In this document: positions 40,093 to 49,100 of the stretch, one piece after another
Layout of the letters: each line of letters starts with the position of its first letter
Numbering within the stretch: the first letter of the stretch is position 1
Assembly (NCBI RefSeq): GCF_009765355.1
Contig: NZ_VTHK01000040.1
Location: forward strand, 1-64,000
Direction: 5' to 3'
Length of the DNA: 64,000 nt
DNA from: Amycolatopsis anabasis
GTDB lineage: Bacteria; Actinomycetota; Actinomycetes; Mycobacteriales; Pseudonocardiaceae
The notes under the pieces: generated by a model
The model's input: the letters and a program-made list of their open reading frames with translations, nothing else
What the model was told of the DNA's origin: nothing
The model's database searches: none
Made by a program: the position numbers and the translations under genes

Positions 40093-40170
40093 GACACGAC
40101 TCCAGACATCCGACCTAACTCGGTCTACGGCGTGGCGGCGCGGAACCGAAAGTACTGGAGTTTTTCAGCA

Positions 40171-40199
40171 TTGACCAGACCCTGGCTCGGCGGTATGCA
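40171..40199 (+). promoter_or_regulatory. Predicted promoter of the frameshifted glycosidase gene
   Basis: TTGACC (40171-40176), 17 bases, TATGCA (40194-40199), 37 bases before the ATG at 40237. It is one of the better consensus-like promoters in the window. Confidence 0.55.
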
Positions 40200-40236
40200 T
40201 GATAGGTCCGATGTATGTGGCGATCGAAGGTGCGCG

Positions 40237-41984
40237 ATGGTGCGTCCACTGGACAGACGAGGATTCCTGATCGCGGGTGGGCTCTCGGTCGCCGGTGCGG
40301 CGCTGCCCGTTCGCACGGCCGAGGCCGCGGGCGGGCGGCGGCTGGACTGGTTGCTGGACATGGTCCACTCCAATCCGGGCGAACCGCCCACCCGGACCCG
40401 GTACAACGATCCCCGGACACTCGCGCGTTCCGGGCACAACGCCCAGGTCGTCAACGAGTTCCGGCCGCCCCACACCGCGATCACGTTCGACGGGTTCGAC
40501 ACCCGCGTCTTCCCGGCCGGTTCGGACGCGCGCGCCTGGGTGGAGCGGAACGCCGCGTCGATCGAGGCGCGGATCCGGTCGATCCACTCGGCAGGCCTGC
40601 GCGCGCTGTACTTCACCGACCTCATCGTGCTGCCCAAACGGCTGGTGGAGCTGTACGGCGGCGAACTCCTCGACGATCAGGGCCGGATCAGCCTCGACCG
40701 CCCGCTGACCCAGCGGATCCACCGGTTGCTGCTGGCCGAGGTGTTCGACCGGTTTCCCGGCCTGGACGGGCTGGTGGTCCGGACCGGCGAGACCTACCTG
40801 TCCAACGCGCCGTTCCACACCGGCAACAACCCGATCACGCGCGGCGCGGACAGCCACCTGATCCTGCTGGACCTGCTGCGCGACGAGGTGTGCGTCCGGC
40901 ACGGGAAGCTGCTGTTCTACCGCACCTGGTCGTTCGACGGGTTCCACACCGATCCGGCCTACTACCGAAGGGTCACCGACCGGATCGAACCGCATCCGAA
41001 CCTGATCTTCTCGATCAAGCACACCCAGGGCGACTACTGGCGCACCAAGCCGTTCAATCCCACGCTGGCGATCGGCCGCCATCCGCAGATCGTCGAGGTG
41101 CAGTGCCAGCGCGAATACGAGGGCAAGGGCGCGTTCCCCAACTACGTCGGCGACGGCGTGCTGACCGGCTTCGAGGAGTTCGCCGCGGCGCCCGGCCCGC
41201 GGGGGCTCGCCGACATCCGGGACCAGCCGAACCTGCGCGGCGTGTGGACCTGGTCCCGGGGCGGGGGCTGGCGCGGGCCCTATCCCGGCAACGAACTCTG
41301 GTGCGATCTCAACTTCGCCGTGCTGAGCGGGTGGGCGCGGGACACCCGGCGCGACGAGCGCTCCCTGTTCGACGAGTTCGGCCACCGGCTCGGTTTGTCC
41401 ACCCCGGACAGAGCACGGTTCCGGGAACTCGCGCTGGCCTCCGCCGCCGGGGTGTTGCGGGGCCACTACAGCACCGTGTTCGAGCTGCGGAGGCTCACCT
41501 GGACGCGGGACCAGTTCCTCGGCGGCTCGGACCGGGATCTCGCCGACGACTTCCGCCGCGTGCACGAATCCGGGCTGGTGGCGAACGTGCTCGCGGAGAA
41601 GGCGGGCGCGGTGGCGATCTGGGAGCGGATCGACGGCTCGCCGGGCTGATCCGGCCGCGGGACCGGGAGATCCGCGACTACCTGCGGGTGTCCAGCCGGT
41701 ACGGGCTGCTCCTGCACCGGATCATCCACCACGGCTGGGTGGTGATGCTGACCGGCTTCGCGGGTGACCGCACCGGCGGCTACGACACCGCGACGATCCG
41801 GGCGCATCTCGCCGGGTACGACCGGGCTTGGGCGGACTACCGGCGGCTGGCCGAACGGAATCCGTCGTGCGCCACCCTCTACGTTCCGCAGGCGTTCGGC
41901 CCGCGCAACCCGGACGGCACCTACGACACCGATCCGGACCACGGGATGCGGCAGTCGGTCGATCGGTATCGAGCGCTCATATGA
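40237..41984 (+). pseudogene. Frameshifted secreted glycosidase-like gene
   Basis: The first frame (40237-41649) encodes 470 residues: a Tat-type signal (PLDRRGFLIAGGLSVAGAAL) and a TIM-barrel-like protein with HSAGLRALYFTDLIVLPKRL and DGLVVRTGETYLSNAPFHTG, resembling alpha-glucuronidase-type proteins, though the family is uncertain. It stops abruptly at a TGA. The frame one base back continues at once, from 41646 to 41984, with coding-like sequence (RPRDREIRDYLRVSSRYGLL and beyond, about 112 residues). Adding one G to the GGG run at 41643-41645 would restore a protein of about 582 residues. It is a real frameshift, a sequencing error or, less likely, programmed slippage. Confidence 0.7.
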
Positions 41985-42092
41985 GCGACCCTTCCCACTT
42001 GAGTGGTCGAGCCACACGCGACTGTTTTCCCGCCAGATCCGGAGTTACGTGCGAAAACCGACATTCCGGGGACATGAGCGCTCAAACGAGCG
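41971..42092. promoter_or_regulatory. Repeated GAGCGCTCA palindromes upstream of the ESX locus
   Basis: GAGCGCTCATATGAGCG (41971-41987) contains the perfect palindrome CGCTCATATGAGCG and overlaps the end of the preceding frame. GAGCGCTCAAACGAGCG (42076-42092) is a second copy with two differences. Between them CCACTTGAGTGG (41995-42006) is another perfect palindrome. The rest of 41985-42210 holds no gene; a TACAGT element near 42149 may be the -10 of the EspG transcript. These may be operators of the toxin locus. Confidence 0.5.
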
Positions 42093-42210
42093 AAACGGAT
42101 TTGTGAGGTTCTTTCGGGATCGGGGCATCCGCCCGGCGAACGCCTGCTACAGTTCGCGGCCGAACAGGCTCTTGTGTTGCACGACCCCGGAAAGGCAGGC
42201 CCACCGCGGC

Positions 42211-43053
42211 ATGGCGGATCGGTTCGAGTTCACGTTGGGGAGCGTGGAAACGAGCATCCTCGGTCAGGCGTTCGGGGTTGACGTGCGGCGATTCCCGTTG
42301 CGGGTCCGCAACACGACGACCGATCCGGTGCGGCTGGCGAAGCTCGCCTCGCTCGTCCTGGAAGACCTGCGGCAGCGCGGTCTCGGCACGACCGAGCGGT
42401 TGCATCCCTCGCTGGAGACCGCGTTCGGCCTCTTCGACGGCCACCGGGTGGCGGTGGCCGTCACCGGGATCGACGGGCTCGGCGAAGACATCGCGGTACT
42501 GGTCTACACCGATGGCGCGCAGGCACTGGGCATCACGCAGGGCGCGGGGCAGGACGATCTGCTGTTCGCGCTGTTCTCCGACGACGACCTGATCGAGGTC
42601 CTCGCCGGGGTGCCGCCCGCGGCGAAGGCGGCACCCGGCGGCCCGCTGTCCGTGCGGGAACGGCCCGAGCAGCGGCAATCGGCGATGGCGGCGCGGCGCG
42701 CGGCCGAAGCCGAGCACGACTTCGAAGAGACCGACGCGTTCGGCAACATCGAGGTCGCCGGGGTCGTGCAGGCCGGTGACGTGCCCGCCTACTCCGACCA
42801 CACCGACGCCGAGCGGCTCGCCGAGATCCTCTCCGGCCGCCGCCTCGGGGGCGGGCAGATCTTCGTGTCCGGGCGGGGACGCCACGGGGAACGCCGCGAC
42901 GCGCCGCCGCTGAGCTGGCTCGACACCGAGCGCGGTCGCTACCTGGTCCAGACCGGCACCGACGAGGCGGGCGCGTTCGTCGCGACCTACTCCCCCGCCG
43001 GGCGCGACGAGGTCGCCCGGGCGATGCGCGAAGCGGTTTCCAGCGTCTACTGA
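42211..43053 (+). CDS. EspG family ESX secretion-associated chaperone
   Basis: A 280-residue protein with the EspG fold: FEFTLGSVETSILGQAFGVD at the start, VAVTGIDGLGEDIAVLVYTD in the central sheet, and ERGRYLVQTGTDEAGAFVAT near the end. EspG chaperones bind cytosolic PPE-type substrates and deliver them to the ESX/type VII machine. It is the first gene of a six-gene same-strand run ending in an RHS toxin. No EccB/C/D/E or mycosin gene is present, so it must use an apparatus encoded elsewhere. Confidence 0.88.
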   Translation: MADRFEFTLGSVETSILGQAFGVDVRRFPLRVRNTTTDPVRLAKLASLVLEDLRQRGLGTTERLHPSLETAFGLFDGHRVAVAVTGIDGLGEDIAVLVYTDGAQALGITQGAGQDDLLFALFSDDDLIEVLAGVPPAAKAAPGGPLSVRERPEQRQSAMAARRAAEAEHDFEETDAFGNIEVAGVVQAGDVPAYSDHTDAERLAEILSGRRLGGGQIFVSGRGRHGERRDAPPLSWLDTERGRYLVQTGTDEAGAFVATYSPAGRDEVARAMREAVSSVY

Positions 43054-43067
43054 GCGGGAGGAAGCAG

Positions 43068-43478
43068 ATGACCGAGGAGCCCAGCGTCGAACCCGCCGAA
43101 CGGGTTCGCATGGTCAGCGGGCGCCAGTTGCAGCGGCTCGCGGTGGCCGGCGGATTCCGGGTCGACGAGAGCACCGGCGACCGGATGATCCAGGCCCTGG
43201 AAGGCATGGTGGACAGCCTGAACGCCCGGTGGGCGGCGCTGCAGAAGGTCCAGCAGTCCCCGCCGATGAGCACCACGGCCACGGCGAACTGGGTCTCCGG
43301 CCACATGGTCGCCACCGCCGCGGACGAGCGCGGCCTGCTCACCCAGCTGCAGCAGGCGCGCGCCGAACTGCCGCGGTACGTCGAAGCCATCCGGCAAGCG
43401 AAGCGGAACTACCGGCAGCACGAGGAGGGCACGCGGGCCCACCTCAAGGCCATCGCCCCCGACTCCGCACAGTCCTGA
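43068..43478 (+). CDS. Small helical protein of the ESX substrate locus
   Basis: A 136-residue, mostly helical protein with amphipathic stretches (TGDRMIQALEGMVDSLNARW, GLLTQLQQARAELPRYVEAI). GGGAGGAAG precedes the ATG. It lies between EspG and the PPE-like gene, a position often held by small WXG100/PE-like partners of a larger substrate. It lacks a clear WXG motif, though NARW could occupy a turn. Probably a secreted or chaperoned partner (inference). Confidence 0.65.
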   Translation: MTEEPSVEPAERVRMVSGRQLQRLAVAGGFRVDESTGDRMIQALEGMVDSLNARWAALQKVQQSPPMSTTATANWVSGHMVATAADERGLLTQLQQARAELPRYVEAIRQAKRNYRQHEEGTRAHLKAIAPDSAQS

Positions 43479-43509
43479 CCACCTCCGCCAGCGAAGGAGC
43501 GCGGCCACC

Positions 43510-45357
43510 GTGGCGACGCCCGACCAGACCAAAGACGTGTCCAATCCGGACAGTCCGGACTACGACCCGCACAACCCGTACTACGACGTCACCGCCGATC
43601 CGTCGTCGAAGTTCTACGTGGGCCCGTTCCAGTCGGACACCAAGTCCGGGGACCAGATCCGCGACGAGGTCACCTCGCAGGTCGACCACGTGATCGACAA
43701 CACCGGCAACCCGCTGCTCAAGTTCATCCTGGGCCTGTTCCGCGACCCGCTGATCCAGAACAACTACTCCAGCGCGATCGACAAGGCCCGGCAGGGTCTC
43801 GGCGACGGGCTGGACCTGCGGTCGACCGGCGGCGCGCCGAAAACCGTGTGGACCAACGCTTCGCACGAGCAGATGAACACGGCGATCAGCAGCAACGCGA
43901 ACTCGGCCACGGTCGCCGAGTCCTCGGAGGAATGGGTGCGCCTCGGCGATGAGCTGACCACGCACCAGCGGGCGCTCGCCGACGCGATCAACGACAGCAT
44001 GGGCAACTGGCAGGGCTCCGGGGGCGACGCCGCGCGCGAGCACCTCGCCGCCATCGGCAAGTGGGTGGGCACCACCGCGCGGGGCGCCACGCTCACCGGC
44101 CGCCAGCAGCAGATCCACTCGCAGACGTTGAACGAGACCCAGAAGCAGATGGCGGCGAACCCGCCGGTGCGGTTCTCCGCGACCGAGGCCAACGCGCGGC
44201 TGCAGCAGATCACCGATCCGGTGCAGTACGCGAAACAGGCCGCGCAGGAGATGCAGACCTACCAGGCCCAGCAGGCGGCCCGCGAACAGGCCGCGCGGAT
44301 CATGACCCAGTTCGACGACACGATCGGCGGCGCGGTCACCACCCCGGCGTTCGCCGCCCCGCCGACCCTGGACGAGCGCGTCGTGCAGCGGGCCGAGAAC
44401 GGGGGCGGGGCTCCCGGCGGGGGCGGGGCTCCGGGAACCGGTGGCGGGGTCGGGACCACCAGCGCGCCCGGCGGACCCGGAACACCGGGTGTCCCCGGCG
44501 GTAGTGCTGGGGCGCCCGGCGGTGGCGCCGGAATTCCCGGTGGTGGCTCGGGAATTCCCGGCGGCGGGTCCGGAGTGCCCGGTGGTTCCGGGCTTCCGGG
44601 CCACGGGGCCGGTGTGCCGAACCTGCCCGGCTCCGGCGGCGGCTCCGGTGCGCCCCTGTCCCCCGCCGCCTCGGCGGGTGGCCACGTGCCGAACCTCGGC
44701 GACACCAACCTGCCCGGTGGCGCCCCGCTCTTCGACGAGAAGACCAAGTCCGCCGGGTTCAGCCCCGAGGATCCGCGAACGCACGGCGGCAAGGCGCCGA
44801 ACATCCCGAACCTGCCGCCGATCCCCGAGAGCACGAACACCGGCGGCCCGCCCACCCGGGGCATCAACATCCCGCCGATTCCCGGGGTGCCCAACCCGGC
44901 CACCGGGGGTGACCCCACGCGCGGCAACGGCCGCATCCCCACGATCGGCCGCACCGGGGGGATCAACGGCGAAAGCATCAGCAGCAGGCTCGGCGGTCTG
45001 AACGGACCGACCGGCTCCGCGGAAGGCCGCCTCTCCGGCCCGGGCGCGGGAACCGGTGGCGGCGCGGGCGGCGGGCTCGGCAAGGGGGCCTCCTCCCCCG
45101 GCGGCAGCACGGCCGGTCGGATGCCGGGCGAACCGGCGCCGGGTGGGCCGCGGGCCGCGGGCGCGGTGGACGGCAGGGGCGGTCCGGGCGGTATGCCGAT
45201 GGGCGCCGCCGGAGCGGGCGCCAAGAAGGGCGAGGACGACAAGGAGCACAAGGTCGCCGGCTTCGTCCAGGCCGAGGAGGGCATCTTCGCGCCGGAACAG
45301 GTGGTCGCCCCACCGGTGATCGGCGACTGGAAGAGCAAGAAGAAGGACTGGAAGTAG
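43510..45357 (+). CDS. PPE-like ESX substrate with a collagen-like Gly/Pro tail
   Basis: A 615-residue protein from a GTG. Residues about 40-300 are helical, with SSEEWVRLGDELTTHQRALA and NWQGSGGDAAREHLAAIGKW (a WxG-type turn), like a PPE/WXG100-superfamily domain. Residues about 300-540 are a low-complexity Gly/Pro/Ala region with repeated GIPGGGSG-type units. The final 60 residues are charged (KKGEDDKEHKVAGFVQAEEG). It is the probable partner of EspG and may bridge to the cell envelope. It is not a mycobacterial PPE in the strict sense, since no N-terminal Pro-Pro-Glu is seen. Confidence 0.75.
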   Translation: MATPDQTKDVSNPDSPDYDPHNPYYDVTADPSSKFYVGPFQSDTKSGDQIRDEVTSQVDHVIDNTGNPLLKFILGLFRDPLIQNNYSSAIDKARQGLGDGLDLRSTGGAPKTVWTNASHEQMNTAISSNANSATVAESSEEWVRLGDELTTHQRALADAINDSMGNWQGSGGDAAREHLAAIGKWVGTTARGATLTGRQQQIHSQTLNETQKQMAANPPVRFSATEANARLQQITDPVQYAKQAAQEMQTYQAQQAAREQAARIMTQFDDTIGGAVTTPAFAAPPTLDERVVQRAENGGGAPGGGGAPGTGGGVGTTSAPGGPGTPGVPGGSAGAPGGGAGIPGGGSGIPGGGSGVPGGSGLPGHGAGVPNLPGSGGGSGAPLSPAASAGGHVPNLGDTNLPGGAPLFDEKTKSAGFSPEDPRTHGGKAPNIPNLPPIPESTNTGGPPTRGINIPPIPGVPNPATGGDPTRGNGRIPTIGRTGGINGESISSRLGGLNGPTGSAEGRLSGPGAGTGGGAGGGLGKGASSPGGSTAGRMPGEPAPGGPRAAGAVDGRGGPGGMPMGAAGAGAKKGEDDKEHKVAGFVQAEEGIFAPEQVVAPPVIGDWKSKKKDWK

Positions 45358-45368
45358 GGAGCCGAACC

Positions 45369-45686
45369 ATGTCCGCCGACGCGTACGAGGTCACGCCGGA
45401 GGAGCTGCGGGCGCACGGCAGCCATCTCGACGGCCTGGTCGACCGGTTGCACACCGCGGCGTCCGCGGCCAAGACGGTGAGCATGGCCGACGACGCCTAC
45501 GGGCTGCTCTGCGCCTTCCTGCCGCCGATCATCAACCCGATGGAGCAGAAGGCGCGGGAAGCGCTCGACGCGGCGGCGGAAGGCGTGTCCACCAACGCGG
45601 ACGCGATCCGCTCGGCGGCGACCAGTTACGACAACGAGGAAAACACGAACAAGGCGCCCTTCGCGGCGGCAGAGGGACGGGTATGA
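45369..45686 (+). CDS. EspC family type VII secretion target
   Basis: A 105-residue helical hairpin protein. YEVTPEELRAHGSHLDGLVD and the length match the ESX-1 EspC/T7SS target family. The C-terminal YDNEENTNKAPF has the Y-x3-E-like element that guides type VII export (Y then D-N-E-E). It starts 11 bases after the PPE-like gene and overlaps the next gene by ATGA. Confidence 0.88.
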   Translation: MSADAYEVTPEELRAHGSHLDGLVDRLHTAASAAKTVSMADDAYGLLCAFLPPIINPMEQKAREALDAAAEGVSTNADAIRSAATSYDNEENTNKAPFAAAEGRV

Positions 45687-46195
45687 CGACGGCAGGCGGA
45701 TTCGGCGACCTGATGCGCGATCCGGATCAGGCGGAAGCGCGCATCGACGCGTGGGCACAGCAGTTCGCCGACAAGGCCCAGCGCTACCAGGCCGTCCAGC
45801 AACGCACCGCGGAAATCCGGCTGACCTCGACCAGCCCGGACGGCGCGGTGCGGGTGACCGTGCGTTCCGACGGCAGTGTCACGGATCTGTCCTTCGGCGA
45901 CCGCGCGCGCACCATTCCGCTCGAAGAACTCTCCGGCAAGATCCTGGACACCATGCGCCGCGCGCAGGCGGGCATCGCCGACCAGGTCGCCGAGGTGCTG
46001 GCCGAGCAGCTCGGCGACGAGGACCAGCAGACCCGGTCGCTGATGCTCGGCGAGCTGCGCTCGCGGTTCCCCGATCCGGACGCCGAGGAGGAACCGCCGG
46101 CCGAACCCGAGACCCCGGCCGCCGATCCGGGCACGCCTTCCGGCGCCACCCGGCCCCCCGCCGCCGAGGACGACGAGGAGAACAACCCGTGGTGA
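45683..46195 (+). CDS. YbaB/EbfC-like protein of the ESX locus
   Basis: A 170-residue protein. A helical N-terminus (DQAEARIDAWAQQFADKAQR) is followed by the YbaB beta-core (LTSTSPDGAVRVTVRSDGSV TDLSF) and another helix. The tail is acidic and proline-rich (AEEEPPAEPETPAADPG). YbaB-fold proteins near ESX genes (EspL-like) stabilise secreted substrates; elsewhere they bind DNA. It is coupled to both neighbours by 4-base overlaps (ATGA, GTGA). Confidence 0.82.
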   Translation: MTTAGGFGDLMRDPDQAEARIDAWAQQFADKAQRYQAVQQRTAEIRLTSTSPDGAVRVTVRSDGSVTDLSFGDRARTIPLEELSGKILDTMRRAQAGIADQVAEVLAEQLGDEDQQTRSLMLGELRSRFPDPDAEEEPPAEPETPAADPGTPSGATRPPAAEDDEENNPW

Positions 46196-49100
46196 ACCCG
46201 CTCGTCGCGGAGACCAAGGATTCCACCCAGTCGTATTCGGGTGTTTCGCTCCTGGAGTCGGCGAACGACCTCAAGTCCGCGATCGAAAGCGGCGACTGGG
46301 CCTCGGTCGCGCTCGGCGCGGTCGGCACCGCGCTCGACGCCCTGGGCGCCGCGATGGATCCCTTCGGAGCGATCCTCGCCGCGGGTGTCGGCTGGCTGAT
46401 GGAGCACGTCGGCCCGTTGAAGGAGGCGCTCGACGGCCTGGCCGGTGATCCCGACCAGATCAAGGCGCACGCCGAGACGTGGAAGAACGTCGCCAAGGAG
46501 CTCGGCGAGGTCGGCACCGACCTCACGTCGATGACCAAGGCGGACACCGCGAACTGGACGGGCGCCGCGGGGGATGCCTACCGGGAGCGCTCGGCCGACA
46601 CGGCGAACCTGATCACCGCGGCGCAGCAGGGCGCCGACGGCGCCTCCAGCGGGGTGCAGACCGCGGGCGAGGTCGTGGCCGCGGTGCGGACGCTGGTGCG
46701 CGACATCATCGCCGAGCTGGTCGGGCACCTGATCAGCTGGGCGCTGCAGGTGATCGCCACCCTCGGCATCGGCCTCGCCTGGGTCGTCCCGCAGGTGATC
46801 AGCGCGGTGGTCAAGACCGCGAGCCAGATCGCCAACATCACCAAGAAGCTGGTCAAGGCGCTCAAGGCCCTGGTGCCGCTGCTCAAACGAGCGGGTGACC
46901 TGTTCGCCGACGCCGGGAAGGCGCTGAAGAACCTCAAATCGGGCGCCCCCAAGCCGAACGGCAAGGTCAACGACCTGCCCAAGGGCCCGAAGGACGTCGA
47001 CGTCCCCAAGGAAGGCAAGGGCGATTCGACCAAGGCGTCGTCGGCCGACCAGGGGCCGGAGGTCGGCCCGCCGCCCAGGATCGGCGACGGCAACGGGTCC
47101 CCGGGATCGCACGGCTCCCCCGACGCCACCCCGGGCGGTCCGCCCATTCCCAAGAGCCCGGGCGGCGGCGGCAAGCCCTCCGGGAACTCGAAGACGCCGC
47201 CGCCGAACGAGCGAAGCGGTCCCCGCGGCGACTCGACCCGCAAGGAAAACCGGTGGTGCGAGTCGGACCCGGTCGACGTGCTGACCGGCGAGGTCGTGGC
47301 GACCGAGACCGACCTGTCGCTGGCCGGGCGGCTCGGGCTGGTGCTGGAACGCACGCACGTGTCGTCGTACCGGGCGGGGCGCTGGTTCGGCGCGAACTGG
47401 TCGTCCACTGTGGACCAGCGGCTCGAGGTGGACGAGGAGAACGTGCGGTACTTCTCGGCCGACGGCATGACCCTGGTGTATCCCCTGGCCGCCGGGACGG
47501 CGCTGCCGCTGGAAGGCCCCCGGCTGTCCCTGACGCCGGTCGGGCCGGGTTACCGCCTCGACGATCCGCAGTTCGGGCAGAGCCTGTTCTTCGACCGGGT
47601 GGCGGGGTCGCGCCGGGGCGTCCTCCCCCTGGTCGCGGTGGAGAACGTCGAGGCCGACCGGATCGAGGTCGAGTACGACCGCTCGGGGGCCCCGTCCGCG
47701 CTGCGGCACGGTGACGGCCGGGTCGTCCGGCTGACCACCGACCGGGACCGGATCGTCGGGGTCGAGGTCGTCGGCGCGGGCGAAACCGTTCCGGTGGCGA
47801 AGTTCGGCTACGACGAGCGGGGACGCCTGGTCGAGGTCGTCAACTCCTCGGGGCAGGCCGCGCACTACGACTACGACGACGACGGCCGGATGACCGGCTG
47901 GCGCGACCGGACCGGCACCTGGTACCGGTACACGTACGACAACCACGGGCGCTGCGTCCGCACCCTCGGCCCCGACGGGTTCTTCAGCGGTTCCTTCGCC
48001 TACGACCGCGAACGCCTGATCACCGTCTACACCGATTCGCTCGGCGCCACCACCGAGTACCACTTCACCGAAGCGAAGCAGCTGACCCGCCGGGTCGATG
48101 CGCTCGGCAACGTCACGGCCTACGCCTGGGACCGCTACGACCGGCTGCTGGCCCGCACCGACGCGCTCGGGTCGACCACCTCGTTCGGCTACGACGAGCG
48201 GGGCGTGCTCGAGTCGGTGGTCCGGCCGGACGGTTCGGTGCTGCGCGTCACCGACGGCCCCGACGGCCTCACCGTCGAGGCGGACGCGGGCGACGGCACC
48301 GTGCTGACCCGGTTCTACCCGCGGGACGAGGCGCCGGACCCGTTCGAGGAACCGCTGGGGATCTCGGCGCCGTTCCGGTCCGACCGGATGACCGGGCAAG
48401 GCGGGCAGCCCGAAGAGCCGCGGGACCGGGACCTGTTCGGGCGGGCCCGGTCGGTGCTGAACCGGTCGCGGCAGCCGGTGGGGCTCGCCTGGACCGTCGA
48501 GGGGCGGGAACGGCAGCGCGTCCAGCCGTCCGGCGTGCGCGAGACCCGCCGGTACGACCCGGAGGGCAACGAGCTCGAGCACGTCAACGGCGCGGGTTTC
48601 GCGACGAAGCGCGAGTACGGGCCGTTCGGGCTGCTCACCGCGACGATCGACGAGTCGGGCGCGCGGACCGAGTACGCCTACGACACCGAACTGCGGCTGG
48701 TGGCGGTGACCAATCCGCTCGGGCTGCGGTGGACCTACCGCTACGACGCCGCCGGGCGGCTGGTCCAGGAGACGGACTTCGACGGCCGCACGCTGCGCTT
48801 CGCCTACGACCGCGCGGGGCGGCTCGTCTGGTCGTCGAACGGGGCCGGTGAGGAGACCGAGTACCGCCACGACGTGCTCGGCAACGTGATCGAGCGGCGC
48901 GGCGCCACCGGCACCACGCGCTACACCTACGACCCGCTCGGCCGCCTGTCGACCGCCTCCCTCGCCGATGTCGAACTCAGCATCGGCTACGACGCCGCCG
49001 GCGCCACCCTCAGCGAGTCCGTCGACGGCCGGACGCTGAGCTACACCCGCGACGCGGACGGCACCATCCGGCGGCGGACACCGTCCGGAGTGGACAGTGT

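Noticed and set aside
41640..41649. Programmed -1 frameshift signal
   Set aside because: There is no X-XXY-YYZ slippery heptamer and no obvious downstream pseudoknot; a lost G in a G run is the simpler explanation.
43510..45357. A true mycobacterial-type PPE protein
   Set aside because: No Pro-Pro-Glu near the N-terminus and a different N-terminal extension, so only PPE-like is justified.
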